The notes under the pieces are model-generated. The model was not told the DNA's origin. It did no database searches and was given only the letters and a program-made list of their open reading frames with translations. A program made the translations under genes and the position numbers. From NCBI GenBank assembly GCA_024704765.1, contig JAKMXF010000244.1, positions 115,905-179,904 of the forward strand: DNA of 64,000 nt. Direction: 5' to 3'. This DNA comes from Oopsacas minuta. Its lineage: Eukaryota; Porifera; Hexactinellida; Lyssacinosida; Leucopsacidae. This document shows, one piece after another, positions 1 to 11,572 of this stretch; positions within the stretch are counted from its first letter, which is position 1, and each line of letters opens with the position of its first letter.

Positions 1-1329
1 TTCGACAACTCTATTGCATTCAAATCATTCCCGACCTTCAAAAAGCGGGAGTGAAGTGATTCAACAGCTTGTTCTGAGACATATCCCAGACCCTTTCCAG
101 AAGGAGGCAGTTATGAACAAAAGGTAGAATGTAGCGGCCAAGAACATGGACTTCAATTGAACATTGTAGCCCTGTTCTATTAAATCTTCTTTGAATTAAC
201 GAATCTGATCAATGTTTTCACTTTCGAAATATGTCCCGATTCATGATGCACCCACATCACTAAATATCTTTAGGACAATGAAGGCAGAGTTTGAAGGAAC
301 AAAAGTAAGTCCATTACACATCCTGAGCAGTCTACGTATTGCATTTCTATGATATATGCTCCATTCGATGTAATTATTTCTTAATATGGATTGGTGCATG
401 AATATCTCTACCTCAGACATTGTTGTTAGTATGGCATCATATAACTTTTGGCCCACTCCAAACATCAAATGCAACTCAGAAATATTGAATCTAGCTATCA
501 TATTCGACAACCATGTTCCTACTGGAGGGAGATTTTTCATGCCCATACAATAAATTGGCTGTTTTTGGATCACCAACAATTTCCAGGAACTTTGCTAACC
601 TAAAGATACATAACATTATCTACAGAATTCTCATTCCTTAAGCTGATTACAAGTTTGATAAATTTCGTCATAATCAAGGCCCAGGTTATATTTCATTTGT
701 AGTAGATTATGTTACACCATAAATCTCTGAAGGAATGTATTGATGTAATTACACCTTAACACAAAAGTTTCAATAATATAATTTTGATACTTTTCATTAC
801 TGCGATCATGACTAATGGATTCCATAATATCCATACAGAATTCTTTCTTCTTCTCATAATAATATCAAATTATTGGACAAAATGTCTCGCAATATTGAAG
901 ACACCTTTATACATTGATTGTTCAACATTTCACAAGTTGATGCAAGTTGCTTGATTTTGCCGAACTCAATTTCATTACTTCTTAGATTCTGATTGAGGTG
1001 AAAATGTGTAGAGTTTGATAGCCCTATTCATAAATCATGATATATCATTGTAAATAGTAATGAGTTCATAGTGCATTATACAACGGACGTTCAAATAGTT
1101 ACCGACCTTGGTCATAGAATTTTAAGATATAAGATATCATATTACGTATCTGTTTCATAATGAACCTTATTCAATTATCTATTCAGAACTAGTTTAACTG
1201 TAACCATGTCGTCAATAGTTTTCTATTTACGATCATTTCAAATTTCTCAGTTTGACTATCCTTGTATTTTTCAGTATTTATGGCTTCAAATTTGAAATTT
1301 GAGCAAATATCCTATATCAAATTCGCACG
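1..1329. other. unassigned AT-rich sequence, no gene recognised
   Basis: No recognisable protein family or repeat end was found here. The only reading frame of note is on the minus strand at 579-241 (112 codons). It contains plausible protein-like stretches such as MCNGLTFVPSN but matches no family I know and has no clear flanking splice sites. It could be a fragment of a decayed mobile element or chance. Confidence 0.4.
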
Positions 1330-1660
1330 CTTCTTGGTATTGATCCGAAGGATATTCTCATTGACTTGATGTCGTTTATGGAGATGCTAGCCTTTCATAT
1401 ACTACTGTGAAGGAGTGGCCCAAGCGGTTTCGTGAAGGACGAGAGTAACTGGAAAATGAGAAACGAATCGGCCTTCCCAGATACTTCGTCACTAGCAGTA
1501 ACAACTCTGAAATTCGCTGAAGAGTGGAAAAAGATCCTCATACACTGTTGAGGAGTAGCTATGAGTGTAGGGATCTCAATGGAGTTGTTCATTTCATACC
1601 TATCGATGAGCTGAGAGTTACCAAATTTTTTCGAGATGGATCCTGCATTTCCTTACAAAA
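1330..1660 (+). pseudogene. mariner transposase N-terminal (helix-turn-helix) remnant
   Basis: Translating across frames gives the paired-like DNA-binding part of a mariner/SETMAR-type transposase. Around 1351-1371 it reads KDILIDLM. From 1371 a second frame reads VYGDASLSYTTVKEW followed by PKRFREGRE. After two stops comes VEKDPHTL and then GVVHFIPIDELRVTKF, up to about 1650. The pattern of a tryptophan plus RFREGRE, followed by the second helix-turn-helix, is typical of mariner residues 20-110. There are at least one frameshift and two stops, and no catalytic domain or terminal repeat was found. This is an old truncated copy, the most decayed of the mariner-type pieces here. Confidence 0.7.
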
Positions 1661-2647
1661 GACCAAAAGGGTTATATTTGTTCAAATTACACTATATTAT
1701 AGAAATATTAACAGTTTTAGTCATAATTAATGCAATGTATTTAGAAACTTTTTGCACTTTTATCAATAACCAACTTATTGAGCAGAATTCTCGAATGGCC
1801 ACCTCAACGATCTATGTAAAAATATGAATTTCTGAATAATCATTGCTATTGTCACGGGAGCCCAAAGTCATTCTTGTCCAGGAGGATTTACATGATAGAG
1901 CAGGATATATATACCCTACATGAAAACTAGGAACCCAATTATCCCCATAACTGATAACTAGCACTCTATGAGCATAACCTTACCCATTAGTAGAGTGATA
2001 TCCTATTTGACTAGTTTAAAAACACCTTTCATGATTACTAGGAGTATGCCGAGGTACATTATACCTGGAAAAGAGGGATATACCCTCCCAAATATGGGCG
2101 AGGCTGAGACTGAAAGATAACAAGGAGGGTTAAACAATTAATTCTCCAACTTTCGTACACCTGTATGCGAAAAATCTGGGGAGTGGGTGTCTTCCAGTTT
2201 CTTAAATCAATTCTGGATATACAAAACATATATGAATATATATTTATAATCAGTGGAACCTGAATAAACCAACTATCATTGGGACATCAAAGATTATGTC
2301 AGTTTAGAAAATTGTATGATTATCCAGGTGAATTTGTATTGTTCCAATCTATTTCAGATCAGAAACATTGTCAGATTGTAGAGATCTCCCGGATGATACT
2401 GGGGGCTGATTATACAGGTTACACTGTAATTTTGAAATTTGAATCACGGGTACCCCTCAATATCACAGACGTCATGATTCTGATCAAATGCTAACTCATT
2501 ATGAGATTATTCGTCATCGTGACTGTACAAAATTTTTCCAAGTTTTTAAAAACCCGAGGCATGAACTACCAAGATTACTACTCAAAAGCGACATAGTATC
2601 TACATTGTGACTACAGAAATTTATTGGATGTAATTTAGATGGATCAT

Positions 2648-2760
2648 CTATTTTGTGAATTCGAGGCACGTAGTGCCGATTATATTCTGTAGCATAACGA
2701 ACAATAACACTATAAAATTTAGCTATTTATTACTTAAGGTAAACTTGAGCACCAAGCTGA
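2648..2760 (+). repeat. dispersed repeat copy with GGCAC...GTGCC mini-hairpin
   Basis: The copy begins GTGAATTCGAGGCACGTAGT and contains the short inverted motif GGCAC-GTA-GTGCC at about 2664-2676. It continues into AATAACACTATAAAATTTAG and TTATTACTTAAG. The reverse complement of 39040-39130 carries the same block order and nearly the same sequence. A shorter related piece is at 15528-15550. No terminal inverted repeat or coding capacity was found, so it is probably a small non-autonomous element or SINE-like repeat of unknown class. Confidence 0.6.
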
Positions 2761-3559
2761 AATACCGTATAACGAAGACAATATTGGAGTAATGCTGGGT
2801 TGGCATACGAGGGCCGATAGAAAAATTTGGAAAATTAGGAATCATTAAAGTTTCAAAATACAGTTTGCGATAGTTAGGGAGCCGAAAATCTATTGTAAAT
2901 CATATCCATATACAATATACTAGATGTATGAATCTGTTTTATCAAGTAGATGGTAAAAGTTTTGCCGGATCAAATGAGGTAGAAAGCATTAGCAGTAACG
3001 AGATTTGGACTAACATCTAGTGTCGAAGAGAGTAGGACTAAGTCATTAATGAAAATAGGACAACTTTAGCACTTGAAATGAGTATGCAGAACACCTACTA
3101 CATCCGAAATGAAATTACTGTGTTGCTCAGATTTTTGAAAGTTAATTTTCCAAATTGCATCAACGTATTCAAATGATGTGTAAAGATCACAAATATATTT
3201 AGTGGGCGGTGATAAAATTAACTTCTTGTGGCCACTTTCTAGCACTTGGCGATTTACAGGGAAATACGGTAATGACAATTTCAAATTAAGAGTAACGTTC
3301 ACATAGAGAGTGTGAATAATGTCTATACATAGAGTTTTTGTACTTTTCAAGGGGCATGCCCCCTGACAGCGGGTGTAGATGTTGCAGTGCACGAGACCCT
3401 GATTGATTTTGGCCTCCTGGATCTGATAATTATTTCAGGATAATAATTATGATTCGTCTCTTACTGTACTCCATTATGTATCCTCAAATAATAGGGATAA
3501 AATTCTAAATAATTACCCTTTCATTATCTCCTGTCTAACTATAGAAAAGATGTATCTAG

Positions 3560-3960
3560 GATCAATTTGAAATATATGCAAAAATATGTGAAAACATGAT
3601 TAATGATAGGACTAATCACTCAGTGAGAGATTTGAAAAAGTAAAATAGGCATCACAAAGTCAATTACACTTGAATATGAGTCAAAACGTAATTGTCTAGT
3701 GTGGTTTTGAATATTATGCGAAAAGGTGAGAAATATGATTTAACATATGATAAATCAGTGAATTAGTTACATTTGAGCTCAAAGATCTCAAATTCGAACT
3801 TTACACACCCAAATAACCATGCTAGCAGGTTGAAACGTAATATCTATCATTCTTTTGAGTTAATATCGAAGGAGTGAAAATATGTTTCAATCACAAAAAG
3901 GTATGAATTAGTCACTTTTGAAAATTCAAACTCGAGGTGTAAGTCCTACACCTAAATGAA
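3560..3960. repeat. diverged repeat units of about 150-170 bp
   Basis: Related blocks recur. GAATTAGTTACATTTGAGCTC followed by TCAAATTCGAACTTTACACA (about 3760-3807) resembles GAATTAGTCACTTTTGAAAA followed by TTCAAACTCGAGG (about 3905-3938). Each is preceded by a GTGA(G/A)AATATG-like segment. The copies are too diverged to set a period reliably by eye. Confidence 0.35.
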
Positions 3961-4012
3961 TATGTATGCCAATTATTATGTGAATTGGAATGCTCATTGT
4001 CAAACTACCACG

Positions 4013-4029
4013 CGGACGGACGGACGGAC
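4013..4029 (+). repeat. (CGGA)n microsatellite
   Basis: Four tandem CGGA units form a GC-rich island in AT-rich DNA, immediately followed by CGCAGACGTCGTAC. Confidence 0.85.
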
Positions 4030-6762
4030 GCAGACGTCGTACATCGTCCATGCAATCAGTGAGATTGTCATCATGACCCACAAAATAACAATTTCTGATT
4101 ATGCTCAACTTTGCAGAATTAGATAATATGGGTATATGGTACGCTGGAATCTTGTTTGGGCAGGTGTTTAGAAATTACCATATAAGTGGAGTCCAGTAGA
4201 TGTTACGTACAATACAGCTAATATATTTTCCTCGAATTCTCCTAGTGCCATTATATATTTCTGAATTTTGTTCAAATATAATGAAAGTTAAAAATGATAC
4301 TAGATTTGAAATTAGGGATGTCGGTTTTAATAAAATTACAAACTCAAATCTCAAGACTAATTTGAAAATGTGCAGTGTGCAGTGTAACAACTGAATGCAG
4401 CATATTGCCAAATGATTTGTCATTCACACAAAATGTAATTAATGATACGGCAATAAAATGACGAACGCTTGACAAATGTAAATTGAAGAATGTTGGTGAA
4501 ATGACCTGGTTGCTTTATATATCCTGGTTTTCATTGAATGGACAAACCACTGGTTGACCTCTGGGGCGTCCAAACATTCCACCTTCCTTGACTTGAAAAA
4601 TCACCACATCAGACATTTCACATATTCTCTAACTCACAAATGAACATCTTCATACTATACATATGTATATAGCGGAGTTTTTTCTCAAAACAGTTACTAA
4701 TATTGGAACAAAGTCTATTCTTCACTCAGGACCTGAAAATGCTGCTAATACACAAAGTTGATATTAACCCGAGTAAATTTTCATTAGGGTCTAGGTGAGA
4801 ACCTACGAAACCTATGGCTCACTAAGAAAGGTAGTTGACTATTACTAGCCTGGATAGTAGTCGAGAAAAGATGGGCCAAATATGTTCATCAAATTTCAAA
4901 TGTAACAGAAAATATTCAGGGTTAACTGCTAAAAATCAATTTCTTGGTTAATTTACATCCAGAAATGATATATATCAACTGGAATTGGTCAATCAGAAAT
5001 GGCTTTGCCAGTAATAAATATACATTCACCTTTGTGCAACATAAATGAATAAATTCAAAATTCCATTCCCAATTTTCAGCCACCGAGCATGATATAATTT
5101 CATATTGGAGAGCCAACCGAAAAGTCAAACAGATAAAGTCGATCTGTAAATAACTGATCAACAATATAATTAAGTAATACCTTGCACTACATCGATTACT
5201 GCATTTCGTAGGAAATAAATTGTGTAAGATCCTATTTCAGGAATTTCGATGTTCACTATTAAATGCTTGCGGCCATGATATAAGCACAAGATATTATGTG
5301 AAGGTGTGTCCAATGGAAAACTGTTGTGATGATACTAATATGGATCCCGCTGACATTCAAATTGGTACCATCGCAACAATGACATGATCAGTAACTTCGA
5401 ATTCAAGAATAGATATTTAGAGATAGTTCTTTTGAAATCGTAAGCGCCTGACCATTTCTTCCATAAAATGATAAATGTATTTCGAGCATTGTACAAAGGA
5501 ATCGTGATATGTTCATCCAAATTTATGCAAAGGATTTTCAGCAGTTTGCGAGGTGAACGCCCAAAATTGGGAAATCGTTCGATGACAAAGCAGGAATTTG
5601 AGACAATTATAACCCAGACATCTAAGCTACCCGGTCTAATTACCACTTATAATCTTCGCTAAGCTTTCTGATGTGAAATATTCATAAATCAACAAGTATA
5701 TCAAAAGTTACTAGATTCGGTGAAAGGAGATTTTGTACAGTCTGACCAATTCATAATAATCGAGCCAACTGAAGAAGGGTAAAACCAAATATTCTAAGCT
5801 GAACCTTAGCATGAGCTTCATACTCAACCTCAAATATTCCGAAAGGACTAACCCGAAGGAAAATCAACAAAAGTCGCAAGCTATAATTACATCTTTGGAA
5901 GAGTCTAACTGCAAAATTAGAAAATATTATAATAGTAAAATCGTTATGTGAGGAACTTGGCTACTCAATTAATGGTATTTTGGCTATTTTTCACCTGTCT
6001 GGTTAAAATACTAAATTCAAAGTTTGCTGAAGATTGGTAATGAGGATAGTTGACATATCTGACGGATTTGTGTGAGACTTAGGTATATCATCACAATCTT
6101 ACTTATATTTTAACTTCCTACAATAAAGTTTTAGGACAAACTGAAGTGAATATAGTGATTCATAACGAAATGAACCGTAATGCACAATTATGGTAGGTAG
6201 ATATGGATTATACTGTCACACATCGATGTATTTCCAAAGATAGAGAAACTCAATATGTCATGAAGAAATCTGACTCACTGATCATTACAATTGTTAACAA
6301 CTATGAATGAGTGGCTGAACAATTTCGGACCTTATAGAAGCGAGGAAAAATTTAGTAATGGGTTTGTAGACAAAATAAGAAGTTGATAATATAATAAACA
6401 CCGCCTTGAGAAATATTTCGTAGGACAAATTCCAGTTATACCATAGGCCAAATTGCGAAGCTTCGATAGGATTGAGAGAAAATATAATCGAAAGAATGTT
6501 TATGATTACAGTGTTGTATTACCCAATAGGCAAGTAGCCACTACATAGGGGGCCCCGAGCCTGAGGGCTCCCAAGTATAAGGGCACCAACCCCATCTTCA
6601 ATTGAAAAATATTTCTTTTGACACTCTTCAATAAGCAGTAATATTATACCTTAGGACAAGTTCCAAAATATCTTAAACAACAGCTTCATTTGATCCAGTG
6701 TAATCAGAGGGTTTTAGTCATAATCATAGACAAAGAACACTTAATGTAATAAAACATTGAAT

Positions 6763-9089
6763 ACCTACACCAGTGGATCTAAACATTTCTCATTGCGTAC
6801 CCCTCAAGCTGGATCTTGTGTGTGATGTACCCCCTAAAATGGCCTTCATTGTAAATATTAGGTTTACAATCACTTTTACCCAGTTGTGAAAAATAAAAGT
6901 GTTTTTATTCTAGAAATATAAATAAAGTATATAATGAATTAGTGGGAAGGATGTGCTTGCATGTTGTGTATAGGTTATCAATTCGTGGCACCGTTTTTGA
7001 AACGGACAGACGGAGATCAGCTTCTACAGACAACCGCGCTCGAAATTTATTATTAATTAGTAATAGCACTGAAAATCCTTGTTCACAAAGGTAAGTACTG
7101 GGAAGCATCGACAAGGCATTTATTGCTCTATCTACCACGTTGGGATAAATCAAGTTCATTTCACACCAGAACTTTGTGAGTGCGAGTGTTTCAAATTGAT
7201 CTCGGGTATTAGAATCATTGAGAAATTCAACAATTCCTCTTGGACTCAGTCTGGTATAAAACTTACATCGCATCTAAATGGATTTCGAATCATTTTCATG
7301 TCCAGGTCGCTCAGATCTGGGAAGTAAGTTTGAAATTCATTTCCCAATGCTGAGAGGTGAGCCTTCACTATAGCACCTATACTCTGATCTATAGTACTCT
7401 CTTCTCCAAGAGTTGACGAGAGGCTTTCAAAAAGGTCGAACTTTACCATGGTTAATTTAGCTTCCCAGAGTTCTAACTTCATAATAAACGCCCGAATCTT
7501 GTCCACACAATCAATCATGGTAGTAACCGTCCTTGGAGGTACTTGTTGAGCAAGTTGATCCGCGAGAAGATTTCATTTATGCAGGCGAGTCTTTTCAGCC
7601 ATTCTTTGTATGAGAGTTTGCCGAAGAATACTTTTGACTTCTCTTTCCCATCTTGTTCAAAGAATTCAAGCAATTGGTTTTTCAGTGAATATACTCGCTA
7701 GAGCATGTTCCATCGTGAGAACCAACGAAATTCAGTATAGAACAGCAAATTCTGATGGTCAATATCTAATTCTTGGCACAATAGGCGGAACACACGTGTA
7801 TTAAGAGCACTGGACATGATATAATTGACCATGGTGACAGCATCTTCGAGAACAAGTTTCAGATCTGATGGAAGTATTTTAGACGCAAGAGCGTATCGGT
7901 GTATCATACAGTGATTGTGTTTCGAAAAGGGGTTCACAGTTTCTACCCAAGCTCGAAATCCCGAATTAATTCCAAGCATACCAAGAACAGCATCTGTTGT
8001 GCAACCAGAAACATTCTTCCAGAATAGTCCCATTCTCTCAAAGTAATCAAAGACCTGCTGGAAGACATCTTCTCCTTTTGTAGCTGTTTCCGAGCAATGG
8101 CAAAATAGGAACTCTTCCTTGAATTCCCCGTCTTTGATGTACCGTGCAAATACTAGTAGTTGTGCACAATTAGAAACGTCCGTTGACTCATCAAGTTGAA
8201 TTGGAAACTTGTTCAACGGGGCTCCCAAAATCTCAGCAACTACCTGCTGCTCAACGTCATCTGCCATATCTGTAATTCGGTGTTGATTGTGTCGTTCGAG
8301 AGAGGCGAGTTTCTTTTCGGCGCTATCTCCAAAATGCAGTGCACGATGTCTTTACAATAGGGGAGTATAAGATTTTCTGCAATCGTATGTGATTTCTTTT
8401 CTTGAGCAAATAGTAAACCCACCGTGTACGAGGTACGAAGACCTGCTTGAGCCTGTTGACTCAATTGTGTTCTGTGATCTATACGGATTTGCTTTACTCC
8501 TACTTCTCGATGCTTGAAGAAATCTATACCCTTATTTGCAAGATTTGGGTAGCACCCGCTTAAATGGCGTTTTAGAAAACTTGGTTTCATCGAGCCCTCA
8601 GATAGCACCTTATAACCTATTACACATTGTGGTAGTTCCCGTCCCTCTTTAAGTATGGATGTAAATCCATATATATGATATGATCTTCATTATATTTCCA
8701 ATTCTTAAGAGATTCCATATGAATTTGGTGTTAAGTCAAAGTCTCAAAGAAATGTTCTTCCAATTTCCATTATATTCCATTTCATAAAACATTACAATAC
8801 TCGCGTGGTGTGATAGTCAAATCAATTTGAATTGACACATATGTACGAACAATGGAATCCTTAATTAGCATAACCTCAAACAATAAATATTCAAGGGTGA
8901 TAATAATTAGTGATGAAACCATTGTAACTGATACATATTAATTATTTGGCATGAAATTACTATCTATGTGCTGAGTCTGTTGATATGATGGAGTGTAACT
9001 CGAAATATTTGTATCTGATTAGGTGATACACCGGCGTACCCCTAGGAAAAGTGCTGGTGTACCCCAGTTTGAGAACCACTGACCTACAC
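6763..9089 (-). mobile_element. hAT transposon (BED-finger/ZBED5-like), full length with 8-bp target duplication
   Basis: The element itself is 6771-9081 (2311 bp). The identical 8-mer ACCTACAC lies immediately outside both ends, at 6763-6770 and 9082-9089, which is the target-site length of hAT elements. The right end read inward is CAGTGGTTCTCAAACTGGGG. The left end, CAGTGGATCTAAACATTTCT, is a mutated version of it. The transposase remnant is on the minus strand. The terminal repeat and length match the second copy at 29791-32094 (2304 bp), so both belong to one family or two sister families. The preserved target duplication shows that the element has not been truncated, although its gene is dead. 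Confidence 0.9.
6905..8640 (-). pseudogene. hAT transposase pseudogene, ZBED5/SCAND3-like
   Basis: Read 5' to 3' on the minus strand, the order is as follows. A damaged BED zinc finger comes first (about 8635-8540), reading PQCVIG with the second zinc cysteine replaced by glycine, followed by MKPSFLKRHL. The RNase H-like core follows (8267-7698), with QLDESTDVSN carrying the expected first acidic residue, CTTDAVLGMLG at the second, and a degraded (H)TEFRWFSRW motif. The C-terminal dimerisation segment is at 7140-7040, reading STYLCEQGFS. The reading frame changes at least three times (near 8250, 7690 and 7260) and stops lie between the pieces, so no functional transposase can be made. BED-hAT transposases of this type are normally about 600 residues, and the pieces together cover most of that. 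Confidence 0.85.
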
Positions 9090-11133
9090 GATATCATTCG
9101 ATGGGAAAATGTATAACTAAGTATCTAGATGATTGATTCATTTTGTAACCTACAATTGTATAATAATAAATTTCTCTAAATTAATCACAGATAAGATGCA
9201 TGATTGCATCCTTCATGTTTTTGTCAATCGGTATGCACTTGCTATCGGTTTATCTAGTTTGTCTGTATCAATTGGAGTTAGGGTCTGCAACATGCTGTTG
9301 TTGTTTTTTGTCCCTTGTTGTAAGTGTAAATATTTAATAGACAGGACTTTAGGTAAACTTTTAGTCTTGGAGTTAGGAAGAAAACAATATAAATATAAAT
9401 ATACGTTCATAGATAAATAATTTAATATTATGTTTACGTGTCATTTGTGTGTGTATTTACAGTGAGTGACAAATAGTTGCTTACAGAAAAAACACACACA
9501 CAAAATAATTACAATAAACAAGAATCAATCGACATTAGATTTGTAACCTAACCATTGCTTGGTATAATATCAGGAAATACAGTGTAATGAGTAAAATTAA
9601 CAATCCCGGGCTAGGAAATGTAGCCCGAACAGCAATGGTGAATACTACTTCATACGTGGATGTTCACCTGGAAGAAGAGAACATTTCTCATCGGCTCGAA
9701 TTCATAAGAAAATTATACAAGTCTTTTGTCAATCGGGTTAGCTTGTTGCTTTGCCGCTTCGGCACTGTTTTCAAATGTACAAAATAAACTTTCCACGTTA
9801 TGAAGAAATCCTCTTACAGTTTTTGACATCGAACTTTGATTTTAGGAATGAGTAGATATGGGCATACGGCCAGAAAATATTAGTGACTATGGGCCTCTTA
9901 AGTGGATAATCAGTCACTGTATAATTAAATAGACACGGTCTGGAACTTCAATACAGGACTTACAATTATTGTTACTATGAATGGTGAGTAAATGATTAGA
10001 TTTTTGAATATTTGGTTTAAACAGGCCAACTATTAAGATATGACCGTGAATTGTACTCCAATCATATAGAGATAGAGTAAAAGCATACACATTGTCTCCA
10101 GAGAAAATCATCCGTCTACGGAATAAGATATTTTTCGATGAGTTTGGTGGAGATTTCGATGCCGTTATTTTCAAAAGCATTATATGTAAGTTAGATCTTC
10201 GGTATTCACATTGTAACATGATAGTAGTTGTTTCGAAATAATGTGGGGATTTTGATGGAATTCGGATACAATCATTTGTTGCTAAGCTAATATACATAAT
10301 CTAGCGATATTTGGAAAATATTTGGCATATATTGTTACTTTTGATATTAGTGTATTTGCAATTGATAAGTGATTTTAGAAAATAATTGAAAAAGTTGTTG
10401 ATTGTCTACAAGATATTAAGCTTCATGATACTGATAAGGTAACATCATCAAATGCACAAGGATCAAAATTCTTCATATCTGATGAAGTGGATAGTCTTTA
10501 ATCATCAACTAGAATTAACAAAGCCGTTTGACTTCATATTCTCCAAAATTCAAGTTATGACATCTAACTTAACAGTCGCAAATTGATAGAACATATTTAT
10601 TGATTGCCAATATATGGTAAGTAACTAAATAGCTTATCAACCGTTCGAGATGTGAGCAAAAACTGTACTAATAAGAATAGAAAGTCACCTAGTGCGGATA
10701 CACTAGTGATAATAGTAAAAGTCAATCAAGATATGAACCATAGATAGGTCCATGTTATACTTAATTAGGAAAATATACGAAGAATCTGGTAAGTTTAAAT
10801 GATAAACTGCAAAAATAATAGACCATCAAGTAAGGTAGCATTAGAATCTAGAAATCGAATGTAATAATAACATAATGAAATTCAAGAATAGAAATCATCA
10901 ATGAGTTAGATTGACAGAAAATGTCATAAATGAGTAGTGCTAGAAATTACTGAATAAGTAAGATACTGGCATACAAGAAATAAAAGAAGATTGATTCCAA
11001 TTAACAGGAATTTGAGAAGAACATTCAATAATCATTGTCAAACAATCGTATTTTATCTAACTAATTAACTTCAAATGTAATGTATTATTTGATGAGAGAT
11101 AGCTTTGGGAAAAGAGAAAATATTAAAGCTTAT
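9090..11133. other. AT-rich spacer with unassigned reading frames
   Basis: No gene could be confirmed. A minus-strand frame at 10297-9914 (127 codons) follows a possible acceptor, TATATTAG, and reads unlike simple-sequence DNA (for example LYDWSTIHGHILIVGLFKP). It matches no family I recognise and does not continue the UBR4 reading frame. Short plus-strand frames at 9133-9420 and 9587-9787 are equally unassigned. Position 10300-11125 is very AT-rich with nothing recognisable. Confidence 0.4.
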
Positions 11134-11572
11134 CGTAACCTAAGTAATATAAGGCCTGACTGTTCATTGGGACCATGGATTACTTAAAGTACATACATTG
11201 AATATGATATGTTGAGATTAATACAATTGTTTTTGACAATATTCGTACCAAATGGTAGATAGAAGGTAATCATATTTTACACTACTATAACAAGAATTGT
11301 ATAAATAAAGAAATAAGAAATGCTAGGACAACAAAGAGACTGCCAACGGCAAAATTACTAATTATTTTGATTTGAATTTGGTGTATTTACGAGAGTTATG
11401 CGAGCTTTCAGTTAATGTCCTTTACAACGAATTCATGTTCTTCACTTTGTTAGCTAGGATACAGTTGGTTGCTGAAAAAATAATCTCCTTTAAGATATTC
11501 CATCCTATTGTGTCACAAGTAGGGCATTTGTTTCTCCAAATTTAGTTTCATTACTCTCAATTACATTTAATG

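Larger units (their letters stand above)
1661..6762. other. AT-rich spacer with short repeats, no confirmed gene
   Basis: No family-level gene could be recognised. The stretch holds a dispersed repeat copy (2648-2760), diverged repeat units (3560-3960), a CGGA microsatellite (4013-4029) and a GC-rich patch near 6548-6600. Two reading frames look more protein-like than background: minus 3392-3066, which ends SDVVGVLHTHFKC, and plus 5468-5662, which contains RSMTKQEFETIITQTSKL. Neither has recognised homology, a start context or convincing splice sites, so they are left unassigned. Confidence 0.45.

Noticed and set aside
4013-4029. CGGA array as a CRISPR or satellite array
   Set aside because: It is only four 4-bp units with no spacers; a simple microsatellite.
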